This document shows positions 51,735 to 61,600 of a stretch of 64,000 bases of DNA, piece after piece. The position numbers were made by a program, and so were the translations under genes. The first letter of the stretch is position 1, and each line of letters starts with the position of its first letter. Origin of the DNA: Thalassomonas actiniarum (GTDB taxonomy: Bacteria; Pseudomonadota; Gammaproteobacteria; Enterobacterales; Alteromonadaceae); contig NZ_CP059735.1 of the NCBI RefSeq assembly GCF_000948975.2, positions 2,418,001 to 2,482,000 on the forward strand, in the 5' to 3' direction. The notes below the pieces were generated by a model that was not told where the DNA came from, searched no databases, and worked only from the letters and a program-made list of their open reading frames with translations.

Positions 51735-53138
51735 TTAACTGCTGGTTGTCAAGTTATCTAACAGGGCTTTGGCCTGGGTTCTGCCGCTAAATGATTCCGG
51801 TAATTTCAGGGATAACTGCAAATACTCGATGGCTTTATTTTTTTCGCCAAGATTATAGTGAATAACCCCGAGGTGATAGGCTATTTCAGGCACCTGTTGT
51901 GCGTAACTGATGCTGGGCTGAATATGTTTTAGTGCCTGCCGGTAATTGCCTTGTTGTACATCCAGCCAGGCCTGGGTATCACTGAGAAAAACATTATCAG
52001 GTGTTAATACTTTGGCTTTGTCTAACCAGCTTTGTGCCTGGGCTAAATCTGTACCTTCATCTGTCAGGGCCCAGGCTAAATAGGAGGTGAAATAACTGTC
52101 TTTGGGTGAAAGAAGCAACCCTTTTTTCGCCAGGGGTATGGTTTCAGGCAATCTTTCCTGTTTGTCCAACCAGTAGATAAGTTCTTTGCGCGCCGCCAGA
52201 TTATCCGGCTTGAGCTTAAGTGCAGCCTGAAAGTAACCTTCTACCTTACTTTTTTCTTTCGTCGCTATGGCGTGTTTTGCCCGTAAATATTGGAACAGGC
52301 TGTTTTTTTCCTTATCCAGCTTATTGAAGGATTTGCTACTGCTATGGAGTAATTTCCTTGCCTGGTTTGTTTTTCCTTCCTGATAATAAAGAGGTAAGAG
52401 TTCGGCGAGTATCGTCAGGTTACCGGGCTGAGTTTTTATTGCTTTGAGTAAATAGGTTTTTGCCTGGGGGGATTTGTTTAAAGCCAGATAGACCAAGCCT
52501 TGCAAGCCATAACTATTGCTGGCATTGCCGTTAAGCTGGAGGTATTTAGCGATATCTTTTGTTGCCTTGTTCAGGGCTTGTTTGTCATTTTTTCGGTTTG
52601 CATAAAGAAATTTGGCTCTTTGCAGATAGCTGCCGGCTTCATCGGGCGTTAGGGCGATAACAAAATTATATTGCTGCAGGGCTTGTTTTTTTTTGCCAAG
52701 GGCCGAGAGTATCGGGCCTCTTAAGCTATATATTACCGGCCATCTGTCATCTATTTTTATGCAGTCTTGAGTTGCCGAGTCGGCCTGTTGCCAGTTTGCC
52801 TGACCCACGTAGGATAAAGCCAGCAGGTAACACACGGTTTTATTGGTGGGATGTTGCTTTTGATGTTGTTGTAACAGTGTTATTGCTTCCTGATATTGTT
52901 TATCTACCATCAGGGCCGTTACTGCCCCCAGCTGTAGCTGGTTATTCTTGTCTTGAGGCAACTGCTGGTTCTCGATCATTTGCTCCAGCTTTGGTAAAAC
53001 TTCTATGACGGTCGCCGAAACTTTAAACATGGCCAGGAGCAATAATGCTAAGATGACAAGAGAGATCAGCAGGCATTTTTTTAATATTGCTAACTGTAAG
53101 TTACTTTCATAGCGGGTAAAGTTACATTTGTTTGTCAT
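51735..53138 (-). CDS. TPR-repeat protein with N-terminal membrane anchor
   Basis: 467 residues. An uncleaved anchor (about 20-42, CLLISLVILALLLLAMFKVSA) is followed by at least nine tetratricopeptide repeats from about residue 75 to 455, e.g. AYLQ-like PDEAGSYLQRAKFLYANR and IAYHLGVIHYNLGEKNKAIEYLQLSLKLP. Such proteins are periplasmic scaffolds; PEP-CTERM/exopolysaccharide loci often include a TPR protein (PrsT-type), and a PEP-CTERM gene lies 90 bp upstream on the same strand. A direct link is inference. Confidence 0.85.
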   Translation of the reverse strand: MTNKCNFTRYESNLQLAILKKCLLISLVILALLLLAMFKVSATVIEVLPKLEQMIENQQLPQDKNNQLQLGAVTALMVDKQYQEAITLLQQHQKQHPTNKTVCYLLALSYVGQANWQQADSATQDCIKIDDRWPVIYSLRGPILSALGKKKQALQQYNFVIALTPDEAGSYLQRAKFLYANRKNDKQALNKATKDIAKYLQLNGNASNSYGLQGLVYLALNKSPQAKTYLLKAIKTQPGNLTILAELLPLYYQEGKTNQARKLLHSSSKSFNKLDKEKNSLFQYLRAKHAIATKEKSKVEGYFQAALKLKPDNLAARKELIYWLDKQERLPETIPLAKKGLLLSPKDSYFTSYLAWALTDEGTDLAQAQSWLDKAKVLTPDNVFLSDTQAWLDVQQGNYRQALKHIQPSISYAQQVPEIAYHLGVIHYNLGEKNKAIEYLQLSLKLPESFSGRTQAKALLDNLTTSS

Positions 53139-53228
53139 TTCTATCCCTCTAACAAATTCGAGCTGAAATATCTGGATTTATCGGTTAAAAAAGGCAACAA
53201 AGCTGCCTTTTATTGACTTAATAAGTGA

Positions 53229-53933
53229 TTAGCTGAGCCGTTTTTTCCTGCCTGCAACAAATAATACAAGCCCCATGGCTAACAGGAGCGCAGAGGCGGG
53301 TTCTGGTACTGAGGTTTTGTGACCGATAAATTGTTGAGGCTGGTGCTCCGGATCGTCTGGGGAGCCGCCTATACTAAAGCCGATCAGCTGACCGTCGGTA
53401 GCGTCATGTAAGGCTTGCAAATCACCCGGGTCAATCTCAAGGTTAAACCAAAGTTTTAAGACTTCGTTATCCTCTAATATCGGCTGGACAAAATTGGTAA
53501 CCAGGGCTGAAAATCCGGTCCACTGTTGATCGGGGAGCAGGGCATTTGCTTCGGCGTCAGCGGTTGAGCCGGAGTCAAGGTCGAATTCAAACCCTTCCAC
53601 GGGATCGACTTCATGCGTCATCATATTGGTTACCGCAAGCATGGCGCTGGTAACACTGAGGGAAGGAATGAAAGGAAGGTTTGCTCCGCCAAGGCCTATG
53701 CCACAGGTACAAATGGTCGGTTCGGTAATGGGAAATAATTCCGGGTCAATTTCAACCCCAAACCACATATTGCTCATACCTGTGTCCGGGTCGATACCAT
53801 GGTCTATCATCCAGACTTCAGGAGGCGGAGGATCCGGTACCGGTGGTGGTGGCGGATGACCACAAGCCCAGGCAAGATTTACCCAAAGGTTAAAAGATAA
53901 AACCAAAACAATAAATTTCATTATCTTTTTCAT
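53229..53933 (-). CDS. PEP-CTERM surface protein with proline-rich start
   Basis: 234 residues: signal peptide (about 1-23), a proline-rich stretch right after it (GHPPPPPVPDPPPPE), a beta-rich domain (about 40-205) of unknown type, and a PEP-CTERM tail (VPEPASALLLAMGLVLF then GRKKR). Two cysteines in TICTCGIG may bridge. Expected to be processed by an exosortase not present here. Good Shine-Dalgarno on the minus strand is weak. Confidence 0.82.
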   Translation of the reverse strand: MKKIMKFIVLVLSFNLWVNLAWACGHPPPPPVPDPPPPEVWMIDHGIDPDTGMSNMWFGVEIDPELFPITEPTICTCGIGLGGANLPFIPSLSVTSAMLAVTNMMTHEVDPVEGFEFDLDSGSTADAEANALLPDQQWTGFSALVTNFVQPILEDNEVLKLWFNLEIDPGDLQALHDATDGQLIGFSIGGSPDDPEHQPQQFIGHKTSVPEPASALLLAMGLVLFVAGRKKRLS

Positions 53934-54479
53934 TAGTTTTTCCTACTACAAAAATTTCTGAAAGGGAGATGCAGATACTGATGCAATCCCGCTTGATTCA
54001 CTTTGTAATACCAAACCGCGACAATGTGAAAATACGATTTTAGTCCACTAACTACCGCTAAAAGTGGGCGCGGCTAGCTCAGCATTTTGTGTACCAAGGT
54101 TGAATTTACAACCCGCTGGTTTCAGAGAAATGTAAATCAAATATTGGTAGGCTTATTTACAAATACTTTGCTTGACGGAAACTCATGTTATTTTTTAATG
54201 GGCTATTGAAGTAATTTTTTGAAGGTATCTAATCATTACTTTTGATTAACAATTATTATTTTTTTTCCGGGGGTGTTGACGTGCGTTGCTACCGGAATGA
54301 GAACATGCCGCTTTGTAAAAATTGTCGACGTCTTTGCTGCTACAAACTGGTGGTGATCAATGTTTTTGATGTGAGTATTTGTGTATTGCCACTGTAAGCT
54401 TATTCAAACTTGTTGTTGTAGCGGTGAATAAATTTTAAGGTTTGTTAGTATTAATTGCTTGATATTAGGTGTAAATATA
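53934..54479. other. long intergenic region, no gene seen
   Basis: About 545 bp, AT-rich, with no supported open frame. It separates the PEP-CTERM gene (reading left) from the blaI-type gene (reading right) and should hold both promoters; only the sites from 54480 on are structured. Confidence 0.4.
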
Positions 54480-54536
54480 AAACCTATTGACAGTCGGTTT
54501 TATATGGTAAACAATAAACCTATTGTCGGTCGGTTT
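54480..54536 (+). promoter_or_regulatory. two operators and promoter of the blaI-type gene
   Basis: Two 21-bp sites, 54480-54500 and 54516-54536, with arms AAACC / GGTTT and the shared core CCTATTG...GTCGG; 19 of 21 positions agree. A TTGACA -35 box (54487-54492) lies inside the first; an AACAAT-like -10 (54510-54515) at 17 bp spacing lies just before the second. Binding of a repressor would block RNA polymerase directly. Confidence 0.75.
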
Positions 54537-54579
54537 TTATGTTCCTATGGCAAAATTTTATGACAAAAGAGGTAACTTC

Positions 54580-54966
54580 ATGAAGCTTGGTGAATTGGAA
54601 AAACTGGTGCTGCAATACCTTTGGCAAAATGACTCTGCTGATGTGAAGCAGGTCTTTGGCCACTTTGAAAAAACGCGGGGCGGTAGTTTAAATACCATTC
54701 AGAGTACCCTGGATCGCTTGTATAAGAAAGGTTTGTTAACACGCCATAAAGCGGGACACGCATTTGTCTATCAGGCGAAAGTAGAAAGACATGAGCTTAT
54801 CGGCCAGTTAATCAAGTCGGTGACCAGTGATTTCATTACCGAAGACGACAGCAGCTTAGTGGCTGCCTTTTCTTCCATTTCAAAAGAGTTTAACGAAGAG
54901 CAGCTGCTCAAATTAGAGAGCCTGATTGAACAGCAACGTCTTAAGTTAGGGCAGGAAAGTAAGTAA
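54580..54966 (+). CDS. BlaI/MecI/CopY-type transcriptional repressor
   Basis: 128 residues from ATG 54580 with AGAGG 7 nt upstream; the frame's earlier starts overlap the operator. Winged-helix domain (about 1-75: LGELEKLVLQYLWQNDSADVKQVFGHFEKTRGGSLNTIQSTLDRLYKKGLLTRHKAGHAFVYQAKV) and helical dimerisation C-terminus, as in BlaI. These repressors bind palindromic DNA as dimers and are inactivated by proteolysis (BlaI) or metal (CopY); no CxCx4CxC metal site as in CopY is present. Its stop overlaps the start of the M56 gene. Confidence 0.92.
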   Translation: MKLGELEKLVLQYLWQNDSADVKQVFGHFEKTRGGSLNTIQSTLDRLYKKGLLTRHKAGHAFVYQAKVERHELIGQLIKSVTSDFITEDDSSLVAAFSSISKEFNEEQLLKLESLIEQQRLKLGQESK

Positions 54967-55931
54967 TGATCGAGGGGGCATTGGCTATTTGGCTCAACAC
55001 GTTTGCTATTGCAGTGATCACCTTTTTTATTGCCAATCTTGCCGTATCCCTGATGGTTTCTGTTTTAGACCAGCGTTTTCTTGGTATGGAAGTTGAGCCG
55101 CGCAAAACCATTTTATGGTTACTGGTGGCGATTCCCTGGTGTGTGGCTGTGCTGGTATCCAGTTATTTTTTATATAAATTCAGCAGCCTGGACCCTTTTA
55201 GCTGGAGCACGGCTTATGCCCACTGGCACCATATGGATGTTTATGCTGTTTTTAGCTGGCACAGCATTACCTTGCTCTTGGCCTTGCTGGGGATTGCTTA
55301 TGTGCTGACTCGTAAAATCAGTCTTTTGCTAAAGCATAAAAATGAGTTATTGCTTTTATCCGGCTTTGCCAGGGAAATAGAGCGCCAGGTATATGAGTTG
55401 GAGCTGCCGCAAGCCTGCGCCTTTACCAGTGGCTTTTTGACTAAACATTGTTATATCACCTCTGGCATGCTTAACGCGACAACTGTGCAGGAGCAGGCGG
55501 TTATTTTGGGGCATGAAAAAGCCCATGCCAAAAATAATGACCCGTTAAAAAAATGGCTGTTCAGTATTTTGGCGGCATTTTTTCTTCCCTCGCTGACGGC
55601 GAGGTTAAAACTCCATATGACACTGGCCATGGAGCAGGCGGCAGATAACGCGGTCTTAAGTGAGGAGAATATTTCATCGACTATGGTAGCCGCGACTTTG
55701 GTCAAAGTCGCCCGGTTAAATGCCGCCGAAGCACCGCTGGTGAATAATGAGCTGGTAGCCAATTTTGGCGCAGATGTATTAGAGCAGCGGGTATATTTTC
55801 TGCTTGGTCGGCTGGAATTAAAGCCGGTAAATAAGCTGTTAACCCTGATATTTATTGTGCTTATTATTGTCGCCAGTTTATCTGCCATTGACAGCGTTCA
55901 CCACCTGATGGAAACAATCTTTAGCCACTAA
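54966..55931 (+). CDS. BlaR1-like M56 membrane metalloprotease
   Basis: 321 residues. Membrane helices at about 10-32, 45-68 and 95-113 precede a cytosolic M56 zinc protease domain with HExxH as HEKAHAKNNDP (about residue 181) and a downstream MEQAADN glutamate helix; a last helix at 290-312. It lacks the extracellular penicillin-binding sensor of BlaR1, so it senses something else. The start overlaps the repressor stop (TAATG), meaning the pair is co-translated. Cleavage of the repressor on a signal is expected by analogy. Confidence 0.9.
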   Translation: MIEGALAIWLNTFAIAVITFFIANLAVSLMVSVLDQRFLGMEVEPRKTILWLLVAIPWCVAVLVSSYFLYKFSSLDPFSWSTAYAHWHHMDVYAVFSWHSITLLLALLGIAYVLTRKISLLLKHKNELLLLSGFAREIERQVYELELPQACAFTSGFLTKHCYITSGMLNATTVQEQAVILGHEKAHAKNNDPLKKWLFSILAAFFLPSLTARLKLHMTLAMEQAADNAVLSEENISSTMVAATLVKVARLNAAEAPLVNNELVANFGADVLEQRVYFLLGRLELKPVNKLLTLIFIVLIIVASLSAIDSVHHLMETIFSH

Positions 55932-55987
55932 TAGATATAATCTGGGTTCAAACCATAACAGCCGGCGGCTGTTTATTTTTAGCTAAA

Positions 55988-56096
55988 AAACCGATCTGCA
56001 ATCGGCTTTACAATATTATCCCTTAATTTGATCTAAGGAAGAGGTGCAATGCCCATTCGTAGCGATACAAGAAAAAAACCGACTTGCAATCGGTTT
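55988..56096. promoter_or_regulatory. two further copies of the blaI-type operator
   Basis: 21-bp sites at 55988-56008 and 56076-56096, in inverted orientation to those at 54480-54536. Reverse-complemented, they match the first site at 15 and 18 of 21 positions, always keeping the CC...ATTG...TCGGTT pattern. One lies upstream of the efflux operon, the other inside its first codons (56049 frame). Confidence 0.7.
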
Positions 56097-57323
56097 AAAA
56101 CCAAGATGAAACTGGCCCTGTTGGGGTTAGTTGCTGTTTCATCCGGCGCTTTTGCGCAACCAAGTCTATCCCTTAATGATGCCGTCAGCCTTACGCTGGC
56201 TCAGCATCCGCAGTTAAAAAAATATGCCTATCAGAGGGAGGCGGCAAAAGGCATGATGCAGCAAGCGGGTGTATCGACACCTGTGAATATTAACCTAGAT
56301 GTTGAAGATGTGATCGGCACCGGCAGTTATTCCGGCTTGTCGGCCATGCAAACCACACTGAGCATTTCCTGGTTGCTTGAAGATGAAATTTTAAAGTCCC
56401 GGGTAAAGGTGGCAGGTGAGCAAGCACAGGCCAGTGACCTTGCCCGTCAGGGGGAAGCCTTGGATTTAGCTGCTGAAACCGCTGCCATCTTTATCACTTT
56501 GCTTGCTCAAAAAGAGCAATTAAAACTGGCTAAGCTGGCTGAAGCGCAAGCGAAAAAAGTGTTGGAGAATATCACCGTCAGGATGAAGGCGGGCAAGTCA
56601 AATCTTGTTGATCAGTTGCGGGCAAAAGCGGCGCTTTCGCAAAAAGCTTTGGTGGTGGAAGATCTTAACCATGAGGTTAAAGCGAGCCGGGCCCAGTTAG
56701 CCGCACAGTGGCAGGGAGATGCTGACATTCAAATTAGCGGCAGCTTGCAAGATATCCCTTCAATTGAAGCGCTAAATGCTACTGATGAAAAACTTAAAAA
56801 CCATCCGAGATTAAAAACTTTTGCTGCCAGGCAGCGCCTTGCCCAAGCTGAGATCGCCCTGGCCAAGGTGACTGAAGAACCTGCCTGGAAAATCAATACC
56901 GGGTTTAAACGCAATGAGCAGCTTAATGACTTTGCCTTTACTGTCGGGATCTCGATTCCTTTTGGCAGTGAAAACCGTAATCAGGGAAAAATTCTGGCAT
57001 TGCAGGCACAGCAGAATGAACAACAGGCACAAGCCGATGCCTGGTATCAGGGGATTTCAACCCGCATATTGCTGTTAACCCATAAGCTTAAGCACAACCG
57101 CCACGTTATTCAGGGGCTGGGATCAGAAACTATTCCTACCCTGGAGCTGGCGAATGTAAAAGCAGGTCAGGCCTATCGCACCGGCAGCTATAGCTACACC
57201 GACTGGTACGCAGTACAGCAGGAGCTGCTTGCGGCTCAGACAAAGCTGATAACCGCCTATGCCAATATCCACTTAAACAAGATTGAACTGGAGCGCTTAA
57301 CCGGCGCATCCATTTCACACTAA
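56049..57323 (+). CDS. czcC: CzcC-like outer-membrane efflux channel
   Basis: 424 residues from ATG 56049, which has the best ribosome site (AAGGAAGAGGTG). The first 19 residues precede a normal signal peptide (MKLALLGLVAVSSGAFA, from ATG 56106), so translation may also begin there; the operator copy lies in between. The mature protein has two TolC/OEP repeats (about 45-220 and 240-420) rich in Ala, Leu, Gln heptads. It forms the outer-membrane exit duct of the metal pump. Confidence 0.9.
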   Translation: MPIRSDTRKKPTCNRFKTKMKLALLGLVAVSSGAFAQPSLSLNDAVSLTLAQHPQLKKYAYQREAAKGMMQQAGVSTPVNINLDVEDVIGTGSYSGLSAMQTTLSISWLLEDEILKSRVKVAGEQAQASDLARQGEALDLAAETAAIFITLLAQKEQLKLAKLAEAQAKKVLENITVRMKAGKSNLVDQLRAKAALSQKALVVEDLNHEVKASRAQLAAQWQGDADIQISGSLQDIPSIEALNATDEKLKNHPRLKTFAARQRLAQAEIALAKVTEEPAWKINTGFKRNEQLNDFAFTVGISIPFGSENRNQGKILALQAQQNEQQAQADAWYQGISTRILLLTHKLKHNRHVIQGLGSETIPTLELANVKAGQAYRTGSYSYTDWYAVQQELLAAQTKLITAYANIHLNKIELERLTGASISH

Positions 57324-57354
57324 TGCACTGCCTGTCAGAGAAAGCGAGACAAAT

Positions 57355-58593
57355 ATGAAACTTAAATCAATAGTGACCGCTATGCTTATCGGTCAATTAG
57401 CCTTGAGCGGCGCACTGAGCAGCCAGGGTGTGTTTGCCCAATCCAATCCTGAGGCGGTAAAAGAGGCCGTTGAAAAAGGACCAAACAATGGCCGCATGTT
57501 ACGCGATGGTGACTTTGCTATCGAACTGGCCATTTTTGAAGACGGCGTTCCTCCCGAGTTCAGGGTTTTCGCGACAAAAGCCGGTAAAAAGGTTACCGCA
57601 CAAGATGTCGGGGTGAATGTTAAATTAACCCGGCTGGGGGATGTTATCGACGATATCAATTTTTTTGTCGAAAATGATTACCTGCGCGGCGATATGGAAA
57701 TCTATGAACCTCATTCCTTTGTTGTCACCTTAAGTGCCAGCCATAAAGGCAAAAACTATTCATGGTCTTATGACAACTTTGAAGGCCGTACCGCCATTAG
57801 TGATGAAATGGCGCAGGTGATGAACATAAAAACCGAAACGGCCGGCAGCCAGATGTTCAATGAGACCTTAAAAGTGTTCGGCGAACTCAAGCTGGCGCCA
57901 AATGCGACCCGAAATGTCAGCGCCCGCTACCCGGGAGAAGTGAAGAAACTTGCTGCGGTATTAGGGCAGCAGGTCAAAAAAGGTCAGGTATTGTTCACCA
58001 TAGAAAGCAATGAAAGCCTGCAAACTTATCCTGTTTACGCACCGGTGAGTGGTGTGATCACCGCGCAGGATATTGCCGTAGGTGAACAAACCAATAACAG
58101 AAGCTTATTGACCATCACAGACACCAGTATACTGATTGCCGAGCTTGGCGTTTTTCCTATGGATAAAGCTAAAGTCAAGCTGGGCGCCCCGGTCAAGATT
58201 TTCATTCCCGGCAGCGAGCAGGTGATTAACTCGCAACTGTTTGATGCCTTGTTCGCGCTGAACGACCAGCAGGCGAAAATTTTCAGGGCAGAAGTCAACA
58301 ATAACAACGGCGAACTCAGTGTTGGCCAGTTTGTCAGCGCCGAGATTTCCCTGGCCAGTTACTCTGTGCCGCTGGCGGTTAAGTCTAGTGGGTTACAGGC
58401 CTTTCGGGATTTCACCGTGGTTTATGCCAAAGTCGGGCAACAATACGAAGTCAGGATGCTGGAACTTGGCCGGGAAGCGCCTCCCTGGGTGGAAGTGCTG
58501 GGGGGCTTGCCTCAAGGTACTGAATATGTGGCCGGAAACAGTTATCTCATTAAAGCCGATATCGACAAATCGGGCGCCTCGCACGATCACTAA
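57355..58593 (+). CDS. czcB: CzcB-like periplasmic adaptor (membrane fusion protein)
   Basis: 412 residues, signal peptide to about residue 28. N-terminal region (about 40-145) with a metal-chaperone-like domain, beta-barrel and lipoyl/biotinyl hairpins (VKKLAAVLGQQVKKGQVLFTIES ... YPVYAPVSGVITAQDIAVGEQTNNRSLLTITD, about 195-265), then C-terminal barrel domains. It bridges CzcA to CzcC. Ends with a histidine-containing tail (SGASHDH), and the next gene starts 9 nt later. Confidence 0.92.
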   Translation: MKLKSIVTAMLIGQLALSGALSSQGVFAQSNPEAVKEAVEKGPNNGRMLRDGDFAIELAIFEDGVPPEFRVFATKAGKKVTAQDVGVNVKLTRLGDVIDDINFFVENDYLRGDMEIYEPHSFVVTLSASHKGKNYSWSYDNFEGRTAISDEMAQVMNIKTETAGSQMFNETLKVFGELKLAPNATRNVSARYPGEVKKLAAVLGQQVKKGQVLFTIESNESLQTYPVYAPVSGVITAQDIAVGEQTNNRSLLTITDTSILIAELGVFPMDKAKVKLGAPVKIFIPGSEQVINSQLFDALFALNDQQAKIFRAEVNNNNGELSVGQFVSAEISLASYSVPLAVKSSGLQAFRDFTVVYAKVGQQYEVRMLELGREAPPWVEVLGGLPQGTEYVAGNSYLIKADIDKSGASHDH

Positions 58594-58602
58594 GGAAGCC
58601 CT

Positions 58603-61600
58603 ATGTTAGAAGCTATTTTAAAATTTTCGATAGAGCGCAGTAAGCTTATCCTGGTATTTGTGCTGGCGCTTGCAGCACTAGGAGCCTGGAATTTTACCAA
58701 GTTGCCTATTGACGCCGTGCCTGACATTACCAATGTCCAGGTGGTGATTAATACCGAAGCACCCGGTTATACGCCGCTGGAAGTTGAGCAAAGGGTGACT
58801 TTCCCGCTGGAAACGGCCCTGGCGGGTGTGCCGGGTTTGGTTAATACCCGATCTGTGTCCCGTTATGGCTTGTCCCAGGTGGTGGCCATTTTTACCGACG
58901 ACACCGATGTTTATTTTGCCCGTCAGCTGGTGGGGGAAAAACTCAACGGGGCAAAAGCGGATCTGCCAAAAGGCTTAGCGCCTGAGCTGGGACCAATTTC
59001 AACCGGGTTGGGGGAGATCTTTATGTTTACCGTCGACTCAGTGCCCGGCGCTACCAATGAAGATGGCCGTTTGATCACACCTACCGATCTGCGTACCGTG
59101 CATGACTGGATCATCCGCCCCCAGCTGATGCAGGTGCAAGGGGTTGTTGAAGTCAATCCCATCGGCGGCTTTAAAAGAGAAATCCTGATTGCCATTAAAC
59201 CGGAAAAACTACTTGCCCATGGCTTAAGCCAGCAGGATGTGATCCGCGCGGTCGGCGAGCATAACCAAAACCGGGGAGCGGGTTTTATCGAACGAAACGG
59301 CGCACAGTGGCTGGTACGTTTGCCCGGTCAGTTAGCCGATCTTGAGCAGCTGGCCAATGTGCCGATTGTCACGAAAACCGGCCTGGGTTTAAAGATAAAA
59401 GACGTTGCTGAGGTCAAAGAAGGCAAAGAGCTGAGATCCGGCGCCGCCACGCAAAATGGCCGGGAAGTGGTGATGAGTACCGTGTTTATGCTCATCGGCG
59501 AGAACAGCCAGAAGGTGGCTAAAGGTGTCGGCGAAAGACTCAAGGAAATTAATAAAAACCTGCCTGAGGGCATAGTAGCCACCGCCGTTTATGACAGGAC
59601 CAAGCTGGTTAATAAAACCTTAACTACCGTGGAAACCAACCTGACGGAAGGGGCGATCCTGGTGATTGTTATCCTGTTCCTGCTATTGGGGAACTTCAGG
59701 GCGGCATTATTAACGGCGGCGGTGATTCCTTTTGCCATGTTGATGACGGTAACCGGCATGGTACAAGCCGGGGTCAGTGCCAACTTGATGAGTTTGGGTG
59801 CGCTGGATTTTGGCCTGCTGGTAGATGGTGCCATTATTATTGTCGAAAACTGTATGCGCCGTTTAAGCCAGGCATCCCAAAGCAATAAGAGCAAAGTATT
59901 GCCGCTAAACGAACGCTTGTCGTTAGTGTTTGAGGCCACCAGGGAAGTGATACGCCCGGCATTATTCGGGGTCTTTATTATCACCGCGGTTTACCTGCCT
60001 ATTTTCGCCCTTTCCGGGGTTGAAGGAAAAATGTTCCACCCTATGGCTATTACTGTAGTGATCGCCCTGGTAAGCGCCATGATACTGTCGGTTACTTTTG
60101 TCCCGGCCGCCATTGCCTTGATGTTTAAAGGCCCTGTGATTGAAAAAGAGAACATCATCATGAAGGCGTGCGAGGCATTTTATAAGCCGGTACTGATCTT
60201 CGCCCTTAAAGGGCGCTACTTGATTATTGCCTTTGCCGTAATGCTGGTCTCCAGCGCCGGTTTTATGGCGACAAAAATGGGCAGTGAGTTTGTGCCTAAC
60301 CTTGACGAAGGGGATATCGCCATGCACGCGCTGCGCATACCCGGTACATCGTTAAGCCAGTCCATCGAGATGCAAAAAGCACTGGAGGCCCGTATCCAGC
60401 AGCTACCTGAAGTTGAACGGGTATTTGCCAAAGTCGGTACCGCCGATGTGGCAACCGATGCGGTACCGCCGAGTGTTGCCGATAATTTTATTATTATCAA
60501 ACCACGGCAAGAATGGCCCGACCCGGATAAGCCTAAGGTGGAACTGGTGCGTGAACTGGAAGCCCTGGTAACCCCGGTGCCGGGTAACCGCTATGAGTTT
60601 TTGCAACCCATTCAAATGCGCTTTAACGAGTTATTGGCTGGGGTGCGTGCCGAGCTGGCAATTAAGGTTTTTGGTGATGACTTTGATACCCTGGCAGGCC
60701 TTGGCAAAGAAATTGAAGCGGCCATTGCCGGTGTTGACGGTATTGCCGACGTACAGGTAGAGCAAACCTCGGGCTTACCGATATTAACTTTGATACCCAA
60801 AGATGAACGCTTGGCGGCTTATGCCTTGTCTAAATCGGACTTGCAGCAGCAGGTGGCCATTGCCTTAGGCGGCGAATCCGTTGGTAAATTTTATCAGGGA
60901 GACAGGCGCTTTGATATTGTTGTCAGGCTTCCCGAGCAGCAAAGAAGTGATGTGCAAAACCTTAATCAGTTGCCGATCCATTTGAGCGCAGGAGGGTTTG
61001 TTCCCTTACAGGAAGTTGCCCGCATTGAGCTGATTGCCGGTGCCAACCAGGTAAACCGGGAAAACGGCAAACGCCGCGTGGTGGTGACCGCCAATGTGCG
61101 CGGCCGGGATCTCGGCAGTTTTGTTAATGATATTAAGTCATCTATCGATAGTAAGGTGTTGTTACCGTCCGGTTATTGGCTGGAATACGGCGGTACCTAC
61201 CAGAAACTTGAGTCGGCTTCTAAGCGCTTGAGCATAGTTGTGCCGGTCACTTTATTATTGATCATCGGTTTGTTATTGCTTGCCCTGTCATCTTTTAAAG
61301 ATGCCATGATTATTTTCACCGGCGTGCCTTTGGCGCTTACCGGCGGTATCTTTGCGCTTATTTTAAGGGATATTCCTTTTTCTATATCCGCCGCCGTTGG
61401 TTTTATTGCCCTGTCGGGGATCGCTATCTTAAACGGCCTGGTAATGGTGTCCTTTATCCGCGAGCTTCACAAAGACAAGTTAGGCTTGGATGAGGCCATT
61501 ATCAAAGGGGCGCTGACGCGCTTGAGGCCGGTCTTAACCACCGCCCTGGTGGCTTCCCTGGGTTTTGTTCCTATGGCGATAAACACGGGTATCGGCTCTG

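Noticed and set aside
55451-55888. 145-codon minus-strand frame inside the M56 protease gene
   Set aside because: Antisense to the HExxH domain, with a Ser/Asn-rich translation typical of a shadow frame.
54580-55931. Beta-lactam resistance regulator
   Set aside because: The M56 protein has no penicillin-binding sensor domain and no beta-lactamase gene is nearby; the neighbouring efflux operon is a better target.
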